Positions 37,161 to 47,200 of a stretch of DNA of 64,000 nucleotides are shown piece by piece. Positions within the stretch are counted from its first letter, which is position 1; each line of letters starts with the position of its first letter. Position numbers and translations under genes: made by a program. This DNA is from Tigriopus japonicus (taxonomy: Eukaryota > Arthropoda > Copepoda > Harpacticoida > Harpacticidae). The DNA lies in assembly GCA_010645155.1 (NCBI GenBank), contig CM021312.1:10223189-10287188 (forward strand), written 5' to 3'. The notes under the pieces are model-generated. The model was given only the letters and a program-made list of their open reading frames with translations, did not search any database and was not told where the DNA came from.

Positions 37161-38905
37161 CAGATCATTGAGGGGCTTGAAAGTCACGAGTCAGGTGATG
37201 TAGTCTTTCTTGACTTGCCAAAGTCTTTGATAAGGTAGATCATGGTCTTTTGCTCGATCAACTCAAAGAGTTTGGGATCCAGGGTAAGGTCCTGACTTGG
37301 ATTGGTAGTTTCATGAGCGATAGGAAGCAAATAGTCAAGGTTGAAGGATCATTTAGTGGCATGTAAGATGTCAAGTCAGGTGTTCCGCAAGGTTCAATTT
37401 TAGGTCCGCTCTTGTTTATTCTCTTATTGCTCCTCTCTAGAAGTTAGGAACAAAAGTTAGTATTTCTTCATATGCTGATGATACAAAATAAGTTTATGGA
37501 AGAAATGGTCAGGACTCAATGTTTAGTTGAGGACTTGGAGAAAGTCTACTCTTGGGTTGGTCAGAGTAATATGACATTGAACAGGATGAAATACTGCCCA
37601 ATGACGTATGGGATGTCAAAATTAGATGTTCCCCTCAAAGACAATGGAGGTTGTGATATTCTGCATGTATTGTCCATGAGGGATTTAGGAGTTGTCATCC
37701 AAGATGATGGAAAGATTTATGAGCATATCCAATTGAAAGTGGGGAAGGCATTTCAAACATGTGGCTGGATCTATCGCACTTGCAAGTCCAGAGATGGTAT
37801 TACGATGCTAACTCTGTACAAGTCGATTATTCAACCGCATCTTGAAAATGCTTCCCCCATTTGGGCTCCAATGAGTTCGGCAGGTTTGCAAAAGGTCGAG
37901 CAGATCCAAAGATGTTTCACTAGGAACATCACCGGAATGAGAGAGCTCTCGTATTGGGAGAGGTTCCAGAAGTTAGGGCTGTTCAGTACTCAGAGAAGGT
38001 ATCTGATAGATCAAGAAGCACTGGATTAATGGAGTGGGAGGCTAGCAAGAAAATAATGATGTCCAGTAAGAACAATTCAATTACGTTCTTCTGCAAATGA
38101 GACCCTGCAAATGTTGACAGGAATACGTATTTCAATTTTCAGCTCAATCGAACGTCGGAGACAAAAGTTATGCTCACTTAAAGTTCCGTGCAAATCCTGC
38201 CGAAAATGAATGAACTAGCCCTTTTGTGGTAATCGTTTTACCACAAAAGGGTGAGTTCATTCATTTTATGCTCTCGTCAGTACATAAGTTTGAGAAGACA
38301 TAACTTTTCACTCCGGCATTCGATTGGGCTGAAATTTGAAATACGTATTCCTGTCAACATTTGCAGGGTCTCATTTGCAGAAGGACGCAAATGGTTCGTT
38401 TTTGCTGGAAATCGTAATTCTCATTGCTAGCCTCCCACTCCATGATTTCCGTGCTTCTTGGATAGATGTATGTTTTCAAGAGCATTCATGGGTTCTGTCC
38501 AAACCCAGGCTTTGAGATCAGTTGTAGCGATCGTAGAGGTTTTACGTGCGCTCTGACAGCACCTCCAAATCAAAGGGAATCGAGGCTTGTTCGAACAATG
38601 AAGTGCTCCTCTCTTCTTTATCGGGCTCCTTCATTGTTCAATTTGTTGCCTATTTGCCTTCGTCGGGAATATGTAGGAACTGATCCTCTAACAGCATTTA
38701 AGGCAGGATTAGACAAATTTTTAAATACTATTCCTGATCAACCCACTATTCAAGGGTTGTACAGATCTGCCAACAGTACCTCATTGGGAGATCAAATTCC
38801 ATATAAACGGTAACTATATGAATCATTTATTTTTATTTTAATAATTTACTATCTTTACAGGGAATCCCATTCCTTGTAGCGGTATTAAAAAATCCGCCAC
38901 TAAAA
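37161..38905 (+). pseudogene. LINE reverse-transcriptase copy inside a MITE
   Basis: This plus-strand copy of the 28.7-kb LINE starts within the palm region, so it is 5'-truncated. VPQGSILGPLLFIL and the YADDTK-equivalent lie at about 37380-37490. The frame at 37472-38029 carries LEDLEKVYSWVGQSNMTLN, HLENASPIWAPMSSAGLQ and the start of STQRRY. A 449-bp MITE at 38012-38460 interrupts it, and the frame resumes at 38466 (VFKSIHGFCPNPGFEI ... NTIPDQPTIQGLYRS) to a stop at 38811-38813. The 3' region contains TTTACAGGGAATCCCATTCC. Several frame breaks mark it as dead. Confidence 0.85.
38005..38467. mobile_element. 449-bp palindromic MITE, copy 1
   Basis: The element is 38012-38460. Its termini are CAAGAAGCACTGGATTAATG and (reverse complement of the right end) CAAGAAGCACGGAAATCATG, each followed by GAGTGGGAGGCTAGCA. 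Most of the element is an imperfect palindrome, with a central hairpin of CCCTTTTGTGGTAA and its complement. The 7-mer GATAGAT flanks both ends (38005-38011, 38461-38467). It sits inside the LINE at 37161-38905. Confidence 0.9.
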
Positions 38906-39284
38906 AAAAATTTGGGTAGCCGCAAATTTTGAAAAATCAGAAAACTTGAATTTCAGAGGTTTTTGTACGATTTTTTTTGTTGCCAAAACTCCATCTTTAT
39001 AGTGCATGTCCGCTTTCCGTTTAGTTAGACATAACCGAAAACGAAATTTCGGCCGAGTGCGCTTTCGGTCCATCACGACTGGACCACGACAAAGACTTCG
39101 AAAAACGCAGAGCCCTAAATTGTCACATAATTTATTCGTTTGGGCATTTGGTTTTCAAAAATGGCCCTAGCCCAGAATACAGCGTTCCTAGAAGCAATGA
39201 AAATCCATTAGTATGTAGAATCGGCGAGAATCGTTCGAGCATTTTTTCACGCTTTCAAGTGTCGAATATGCATTTAGATCAATC

Positions 39285-39392
39285 ATGAACTTGTGGCAAC
39301 ACGTTCATATAAAAAAATGCTTGGTCATATTATCCTTTAGCCTTTTGTGTTTAATCACCTTTTCATGGAAACGGGATCATTCTTTCACTAAG
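39285..39392 (+). CDS. Unit B exon 1: membrane anchor
   Basis: 36 codons from an ATG: MNLWQHVHIKKCLVILSFSL, then LCLITF and WKRDHSFTK, ending in phase 0 before GTTTTG. It aligns with exon 1C (also 36 codons) through the hydrophobic segment and WKRD.SF. The donor is a poor match to consensus. The intron that follows is 59 bp. Unit B has no FkbM exon before gene C begins. Confidence 0.6.
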
Positions 39393-39451
39393 GTTTTGTC
39401 TTTGCCAAATCATTTTTCCGATTATGTCTTGATTTTTAGACCGTTTTTTAG

Positions 39452-39700
39452 AGAGAAGATAATTGGAAATTCGCATTCAATGAACCTACATACTTGCAAA
39501 CGACGGATAGGAAAATTGATGAGGACAAACAAACCGCGTTCCCTTCAAAGGATCAAGTTAATGCTCTTCTTCACGAAATCATCAGAAGTAATTATACTAT
39601 TCAACCCACGCCTCGAGCTCTTCCTTATTCTTTATCAAATCCTATCAGAGACCCGTCTATGGGTCAAGGCCAAACTATTCGACATTTATTTAAGAACATG
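39452..39700 (+). CDS. Unit B exon 2: linker
   Basis: 83 codons, the same length as exon 2C, between the acceptor TTTTTAG and the donor GTAAGA. It includes LLHEIIRSNYTIQPTPRALP and DPSMGQGQTIRHLFKNM. The frame is intact with no stop. No FkbM core follows for 9.9 kb; the next one in phase is exon 3C at 49561. It is either an alternative 5' cassette of gene C or a truncated duplicate. Confidence 0.7.
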
Positions 39701-41225
39701 GTAAGAAAAACACGAAAAATTTAAGCAAATCTGATTTATCTTCGGTGTTTAATGTAATCAGTATGTATGTATCAATAGTATGTGCACATGGTTTCTGCAG
39801 TCTGTTCCATTTGCTTGACCAGATTGACGTTCATTCTGTTTCGAAGGTACAACACATTGCAAAACGCTAATGGAAAGAAAGCAATTTGCCGATATCAAAG
39901 ATGATTGTAGATTAACTGTAAGCAAAAAAATGATAACGAGTCTAAGAAGAAAAGTTGTTTAGCAAAATAAGTAACAAAAATCTTACACTTCAAAAAGTAT
40001 ATAGTTAAAGAAGAACTTGTGCTGGAATCTTAAGGAGTTGGAGGTGAAATACTTAGTATAAAATTGCAAGGTCTTTCCTTGATTTTCCGCATTTCTAATG
40101 TAGTTAACTCAATGGTTTCATAAAACAATAAATTAGTTAGTTGGTAGCTCACTTTGTGGTCACATTAGGGTAAGGCCTGGGTTGCCCATAGAAGAAAGTG
40201 GGGGTAAGGGCAGGTCTATTGATATTTGGAAGAAGGGTGCCCTTATTTTAGGAAATTCGGCCCGAAATCTACGAATTGTTGATGGAATCTCTTCCGTGAA
40301 GGGCAGCATTATTCCTTAATATTGAGAGTCACTCTTACATCAAACATTTTTCGTTTCCAACTTGGAATCTATTCCCATTTTGAAAGAAATAAAATTACCG
40401 TCATATAGTCAGGCTTCTCCATAATTGTTTTACTAAATTCATTACCTCAATCAACACTAAAAGTCCTTGCTTTGCACAACGGAAGCAAAATGTGATATAT
40501 TCTCAATACGCTTATGTCACCTCTGGAGGATCACCCAAGCTGAAATCGGCGACAGCTAGATTCCAACACACAAAATAAACCTTGTTTATCTTTTTAGCCA
40601 TTTTTGAACCGAGACATACAATTTTTATGTTTTTTATTTTGGTTGTTCGAGTAGAAAAGGTCCCTATCATTCCATTACTGAGTTCAAGAGTATGAAATTT
40701 AAATTTCATGGGGATTTTACGATTTTGACTTACTTAAACCCTTTATTTTGCGTTTTTTGGGCTGATTTTCTTGCGGCGTTTGGTAACTTATGGCTGACGT
40801 TTATTTTTGTGATTTTTGGCTCGTACACGAATGCACAAGTGTCGCGAAAAGCAGTCTAACGGATTAACACCGAAAACATCGTCAATTTTCTGCGAATCAA
40901 GGAGGAAAATAGTACATCAAGCTTGTCACACATTTGTGTCTAATTACTCTGCCATGTCGACAGAGTAGGGGGTGAGGGACTACTTGTTTATTAGATCAAC
41001 TTGAGTATAAAAGCATTGAAAACCAAAATTGAATATTTCTTTTTACGTCAGTATAATAACTCGAGATTGGTGTGTTAAGACCTTTATTAATAAAAAAGGA
41101 ACATCATTATATAGTTTAGTAAAAGATGGAATATATTGGACGTACCCCCAACCCCTGGAAATCCACTTGTAGAGGACACAAGGTAGAATTGAGAAATGGA
41201 AGAAGAAGAAGTATGTTGGAGGGGT
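39701..41225. other. No exon recognised downstream of unit B
   Basis: I searched by eye for the FkbM words (ECGALDGE, LDVEGSE, ESFMESKG) between 39701 and 44093 and found none. No other gene is supported. Confidence 0.5.
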
Positions 41226-41230
41226 TCGTT

Positions 41231-41880
41231 AATGGGGAATGCAGGGGGACGTTTGAGTGATCTCTTCAAAAATCTTATCGCGGGCGGATGAAAGAAGAGA
41301 AAAGGCTTGTTCTTCAATGTAAGATTTTGGTCAGTGCAAGGGTTTTCGCGTTTTACAGACCGCCCTTATGACTTAGATGCTACAAAAATTGTCGAATTGC
41401 CAGTTTGGACATTTTGACTCTCGGTTTTGTAAGAATTTGCAAAATTATTCTTTTGATCAAAAAATGGCAAGCACTTAAAAAAGACCTTTGATATTGAAGA
41501 GAAACACGTACAAAAAACGGCATTTTGTTTGATACCATGATGGTTTTGGAGCTTTACAATACAAATCAGTGCTTATAACATCCCTTACACTTGTACTTAC
41601 CCAAAAAAGTGGCCTTTTGTTGAGAATTTTCTCGTGCAAGAACGAGCAAATAAAGTGTGCATTTTTTTCCAAAATCCCAACCAAAGGTGTTCAAACTTGC
41701 AATTCGACATTTTTCATGGCATCTAATTCGCAAGGGCGGTCTGTAAATTGCGAAAACCCTTAAACTGCCCAAATTCTCACGAGCCACCCACTGTTGCCAA
41801 ACAAGCCTTTTCTCTTCTTTCATCCGCCCGCGATAAGATTTTTGAAGAGATCACTCAAACCTCCCCCTGCATCCCCCATT
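41231..41880. repeat. Foldback element with ~190-bp arms
   Basis: The left arm (41231-41415) and right arm (about 41688-41880) are reverse complements. Paired words include TGAGTGATCTCTTCAAAAAT, CTTATCGCGGGCGGATGAAA, GGGTTTTCGC, ACAGACCGCCCTT and GGCAATTCGAC. The spacer is about 270 bp. Frames on either strand here are by-products of the palindrome. Confidence 0.75.
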
Positions 41881-41959
41881 GGTTGAAGGATGAGGGAGAG
41901 TAGTTTCCAGACACCGCTAATTTGGCGGTGTAACAGTCAGTAGCAAAAAGTTTCATAGG

Positions 41960-42745
41960 CACAGCGCAAAAAGCGACATCAAGCGGCATCAATGGCATTA
42001 TTTGAAGGTAGATGTAGAATTATTCTTAAAAGCAGCCCTTCACTTTGCTATCTTTAAACCGTTTGAATGCCTCTAATACAGTTCAGTGATTTGAAATTGG
42101 CGGTAATCAACTGACAGTTGTTGTGTTACACGGTGGCCCAGATGCATGGCATGGTGGGGATCGAGTCGCCCAAATGGATGGCATGGTGGGGATCAAGTCG
42201 CCCAGATGGATCGTCGGTGAGCCGTGTGATGAACCGATATGGTTCGGTGGGCCGTTTGGTGCACTGTATGGTTCAGTGGGCCGTGTGATGCACCGATATG
42301 GTCGCCTGCAGCTTCAAAGTCAGCCTCTCTCAATAAGGTGGAAAGTGAGAAAAGGGCAAAAATAGAGCGCCAAATCAGAGAGATCATTTTAGATTTGCCA
42401 TGAAGTGAGAGGGAAGCCTTTGCCACAGGTGTCGGCAATCTGGGGGCCCCGGAACCATTCATAGTACGTACTCTTGGGTCCAGGGCTCTTTGATTGTTGA
42501 ATTGTGAGCCCAAAACCTTCTAGCTATGTTCGGTGGCCCCCAGACTACACATAGTAAAATTTGGCGGGCCCTGACCCAAAAGTGGTTGCCCAACCCAGAC
42601 TTAGAAAATGGTTTTTGAAAATTGTTGCGACAAACGAAATCAATTTAGATTTCTGGAAGTAGATCACTTTTCAAGTTTGAATAAATGGTCACTCTATGAA
42701 ATGAAAAAGATACTCCAAACATCTGTAAGGTAAAAGAACATAGTA
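41960..42745. repeat. Dispersed ~580-bp repeat, copy 3 (interrupted)
   Basis: 41960-42120 (AAAAAGCGACATCAAGCGGC, GAATGCCTCTAATACA) matches the left part of 11590-12165. 42600-42745 (TTGCGACAAAC, GAATAAATGGTCACTCTATG, AACATAGTACATC) matches its right part. The middle is replaced by a minisatellite and a hAT relic. Confidence 0.6.
42131..42304. repeat. Minisatellite
   Basis: Two ~32-bp units around ATGGCATGGTGGGGATC are followed by three ~30-bp units of the form GTGGGCCGTGTGATGCACCG plus ATATGGTTC. The short frame across it (42123-42365) is a product of the repeat. Confidence 0.65.
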
Positions 42746-42965
42746 CATCCATTGGGTCACCTAAACTGCAAGAGTCTATTGAGGAGAGATACCAAAGCAA
42801 GCATGCAGGATGGTCGGCTGTGAATTTTCATGGCAGACCGGAAGGGCAATTCAGCATCAGCAAGGCCCGCCAAATTTGGCTTTGTCTAATCTGGGGGGCA
42901 CCCACTAAACAGATGCTGTTGCTTGGGGCACCCTTGGGCCCGGGCCCATGTTTGCCGACCCTAGT
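42425..42965. repeat. hAT MITE remnants (GTCGGCAAC family)
   Basis: The left terminus-like CAGGTGTCGGCAATC and a closing GGTTGCCCAACCC at about 42585-42597 bound one relic. A further right end, GTTTGCCGACCCTAG, ends at about 42963. GGGCCC-rich words resemble the MITE at 5888-6128. No target duplication is clear. Confidence 0.5.
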
Positions 42966-43002
42966 TTAGACGTTTAGAAGTTTCTACTGACTGGCCTGAT
43001 TG

Positions 43003-43465
43003 CCTGAGTCAAGAAGCACGGAAATCATGGAGTGGGAGGCTAGCACTAAGAATTATGATTTCCAGCAGAAACGAACCATTTGCGTACTTCTGCAAATGAG
43101 ACCTGGCTTGCATTGAAAAGAACACGTATTTCAAATTTCAGCCCAATCGAATGCCGGAGTGAAAAGTTATGCCTTCTCAAACTTATGTACTGAAGAGAGC
43201 ATAGAATGAATCAATTTGCCCTTTTGTGGTAAAACGATTACCACAAAAGGGCTAGTTCATTCATTCTCGGTAGGATTTGCACTGAACTTTGAGTGAGCAT
43301 AACTTTTGACTCCAACGTTCGATTGAGCTGAAAATTGAAATACGTATTCTTGTCAACATATGCAAGGTCTCATTTGCAGAAGAACGTAATTGAATTGTTC
43401 TTCTGGAAATCATTATTCTCATTGCTCGCCTCCCACTCCATGATTCCAGTGCTTCTTGCCTGAGT
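43003..43465. mobile_element. 449-bp palindromic MITE, copy 2
   Basis: The element is 43010-43458, exactly as long as copy 1 and inserted in the opposite orientation, judged by the central hairpin. Its termini are CAAGAAGCACGGAAATCATG and GTGCTTCTTG. The 7-mer CCTGAGT flanks both ends (43003-43009, 43459-43465). It has no coding capacity. Confidence 0.9.
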
Positions 43466-44093
43466 CTTGCATCAGTGACTGAAGTCCACGAAGTCCACTA
43501 TGGACTCTTTTAAGTTTTATCAATTTTAGGAGTGGTAAAAGGAAAAATATTTACACCGTCCACATGACCTACTACCCACATCCACACAAGAGGGTCATAG
43601 TGACATAGCTTAGCTTTGAGGACCCAAATTAGACCATCTTTTCTTGGAGGGGGCTTTAAGCTCTAAGAATTAGAATTCAGCTATTTCGGGTTTTGCTTGA
43701 CCTTATTTAGAACGTCTTGGTTCATTGCAATGAAAAATATTTGTTGTTTGGACCACTCAAACATCAGAATTGATGATAATAGAGTAATGGTTTAAGTAAG
43801 AAAAAATGGACAGCGGAAGAGAGAAAAAAAATGTTTTTTTTTTCTAACTTCTCTGTGTTTGTTATGACGGCTTTTAAAATCAATGACTATTTTTAAAACA
43901 GGACGTTAATATTCAAAGACAATTATTATTCAAAGACAAGTACTTTTTGGCAGAAAAAGAGACTCAAAAACCTTTGCAATTGAAATTTCAGTCCAGGATT
44001 CGATAGTCTAATTATGATGCCATTAGCGAGTGTTTTGAACACTTGAATATTTATCGGCATTTGCAATTTTTTCAGTTAAATATTGATTGTATC
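43466..44093. other. Upstream region of gene C
   Basis: AT-rich with no recognisable exon. The frame of exon 1C extends back to 44043, but the first ATG in it is at 44094. Confidence 0.35.
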
Positions 44094-44201
44094 ATGGGTA
44101 TGAGCCAATATCCATTTATCCGTAAATGTACATTCTTACTTTCTTTTTGCCTACTTTGTGAAACATTATATTTATGGAAAAGGGATTTGTCTTTCAACGA
44201 G
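44094..44201 (+). CDS. Gene C exon 1: membrane anchor
   Basis: 36 codons starting MGMSQYPFIRKCTF and ending LYLWKRDLSFNE before the donor GTAATT. A second ATG two codons later is an equally possible start. The following intron is 70 bp. Confidence 0.7.
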
Positions 44202-47200
44202 GTAATTTGTTATGAGACTACAACTCCTTCGTAAAAGATGATAATTCAATGATAATTTGATAATTTTGTAGAGTGCGGAACAATTGAGAATGGCTTTTTA
44301 TAACCCAAGCCAAATTTTTCAAGAAAGTGAAACAAGAGTTATTGGAAAATCAACGTTGCTCCCGTCAATGGATCAATTTGATGTCAACCTTCATGAGCTT
44401 ATCCAACGGAATCATGTCATTCAACCCACGCCTCGAGCTCTTCCTTACTCTTTATCGCATCCTTCCAAAGATCCATCCATGGGTCAAGGGCAATCTATTC
44501 GAAACTTATTTAAGAACATGGTAAGAAAAGACAGAGGATTCAAAATCGAAGAAATCGTTTTTCATACTTTACATATTTGTTTATATTAGTCCTTGGAAAA
44601 GAGTTGCAACTGTCCCATGCAAAATCAAACTTGTAAACGTCATTGAATGATCAAGACAGCAGTGCAAAGCGAGTTGGCAAATTTCAAATAGAGCAAATGT
44701 TGGAGAAAGGAATACTGTTCGCCAGCAGCAACATTCTTTTTCACTAGCTGTTCTTATAGCAAAAGACTTCACGTATCAAAAGCATGTCTTGTTCAGCAAA
44801 AGAAGTGCTTTCTTATCTTAAAAAATACTAATAAAAAATCTTTGACTCTTCAAGGATTTTTCTACAACGGGAGATGTCGCTTTTGAATTCGGAAGACTTG
44901 AGACGCGTTTTCAGTTCAAAATTTCTGCTACATATTTCTTTGAATCCTTTTAATTAGATCAAGGGCAAAATAACGAGGAAACGTCATCTAAACCGTACTT
45001 AAATCAAATATTTGTACATCTTCTTTGTCTCAACAATTAAGGAGTCTTATTGATGTGTTTACTTAAAATAATGTCATAATCTATTCATCTCATGGTCTAA
45101 TTTGATGCAAAAATGTCCAATTGCGTCCTCCGAGAATGTTGGTCGAGAAGAGCCTTTGCAAATTGATCTGCCAAACGGGAAGACAAGACAACTCGACCCA
45201 ACGGACAACTTCGCCCAGCAGACAACTAATCAAGGCATAAAAGTGGATTAATTTCATATTATATCGTAAAATTTAAGAATCAAATTTGAGGGCATCTCAA
45301 TGTCAATGTTCTTCCTTCTTAAGTATCTCTACCCTCTGTGGGAGAAGGCATTCTCCTGAAGAAAGTGAAAAAAGTTATCTATAAAAAGTAGTGATGTGTT
45401 TCGAACCATGAGTGCTGCCATTTTTGATTCGGAAGTTTATCGCTGTTAAAAAGGGCAGGTTGTATTGTACTTTTTGAAAAGACCTAAACAAGGACCAATT
45501 TGGCAACTTTCGAACTAGTTCGATTTCGAGTTCCTGCCCTTGTTATAAAAATGGATTTTGAGTTGACAGTGCTGCCATATTTTATGGTAGATAAGGTCTA
45601 TTGCTTGTCGAAAAGTTAAGTTGTGGTCAGACTTTTGACCCTAAAAACCAAAATGACAAAACTCTGCCAAAAATCCAACTCGAAACACATCAGTAATAAA
45701 AAGAAAGTTGCCCATGCAAGTGGAAGATCATAGTACAAACCAAGAACCACTGTACTACAGGACGAATTTCAGAGCAGTGTCTATGACGTCATCAATCCAC
45801 CTTGCGTTGGATCATCACTGATCCGTCATTAATTCTAGGTTGAGAGAAGTTCACTATTCATTTGCGAGGAAAAGAGGATTCAGTCAGGGACGCCACTCAA
45901 ACATGTTATTACAATCTATTCATTTCTTTTCATAAGCAAAGCTCATTACATTGGATTTTGAAAAACGATTTGAAACTTTGAAGTTATTGAAAGATTTACG
46001 TGAATCAATAATCTACTTTAATATTGTTTCTTTTGCCCATGGCAACCCTGGTTTAGTTTGAGAATTCTCCATGTGGTGTCAGTGTTTGTTCGTTTGACAG
46101 GGTGACCACTTGAACGAGAGGTTCAATGAGAGGGGCAACATGTCTTATCTTCTTTAAAACAGAAATTGCGTTCTTCTTTTAACTCAATATTTTAAGCCAG
46201 TTTTTGATAGTGGTCTTTGAACTATTTTTGGAGAGGGTTGTTCAATGTTGGATAGAAGTGGTCAATTTAGGTTATGAACCAACCCTAATCAATTTGGTCA
46301 CCTTGAGAAACGTGCGACCATTGTGAATTGAGCTTCCAAGAAGATGTCACGCAAAAAACCTTGTGGATTTACCGATCATTCTGGTTATCTTGCCATCTCC
46401 AAGTGTCACATTCTAGTGTTTTAGTGCACAAAGAAATCCAGTCGTGCTGATTGAGAAAGAAAATTTGGATGGGTCGTGTGTGGCCCTTCAAAGAAAAAGA
46501 GAGCTTGACTTCATCCTTCTTTCTTTCTTCCAATCCAAGACCATCGTATTCTCCATTGATGAGAACTACTCAAAGTCAATTGTGTCACTTATGTGTTTGT
46601 TCAGCGTGCTTTTGAGCATTTCATCTTACTCTCAGATCATTCAATGGATAGATAGATCAGGAACCCCTGAAAGGGGTGGACACGAACTCCGATTTTTGAA
46701 AAAAATGGTATGAGGCCGAGGCTATATTTTGACACAACGTCATTTATTCCTTATTAACGGCTAAAACTGTTGAACATGTGTCTTGAAAGAATTCAGTCAA
46801 ACTTTTTGTGTTAATATTTGTGGACTGGATGTTCTTCACCTTGATTTTAGAGGTCCCAGCACTCTTTTTACTCGTCTCATGAACTTTTGACATTCAACTC
46901 TCCAAAGGATTTTAGTCCACATAAGAATGAGGAAAATACGTAGATGGAATCTTGCTTCACCCATTAGTCCAACTTCAGTGAAACAATGCTAAACAGAAGT
47001 ATCCGTGGTGGTATCTGGATGTTACTCCTCTTCTATCCTCTTCAACACCTCCACAATGCAAGAACCATTTCCATAGGAAAATGAAAGAACAAGAATGATC
47101 TCATTTTGAAAGAAGATGGAGTCCAAGTCGGAGATGTTGTTGGCTATAACCATTGAAGGGCACTTTTGACGGTTCTGGATCAGATCAGCCATCTGATCCG

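Larger units (their letters stand above)
37054..39080. mobile_element. 'TAGTGATGG' MITE split by a LINE insertion
   Basis: The left half (37054-37160: TAGTCATGGACCGAA, CATAACCGAAC, AATATCCACCTTAAAAATTA) and the right half (about 38915-39070: TTTCAGAGGTTTTTGTACGA, ATAGTGCATGTCCGCTTTCC, TCGGTCCATCAC) match successive parts of the intact MITE at 27383-27722. The LINE at 37161-38905 occupies the break. Flanking target duplication is not clear. Confidence 0.75.

Noticed and set aside
33360..43500. CRISPR-like or phage defence arrays among the repeats
   Set aside because: The repeats are palindromic MITEs and minisatellites in a eukaryotic intron-containing region; no regular repeat-spacer pattern is present.
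46444..46713. Plus frame with a hydrophobic stretch ending LKKM before GTATGA, resembling an anchor exon
   Set aside because: It shows no alignment to exons 1 or 2 of the FkbM/Star-like genes, and the ATG and splice context are weak.
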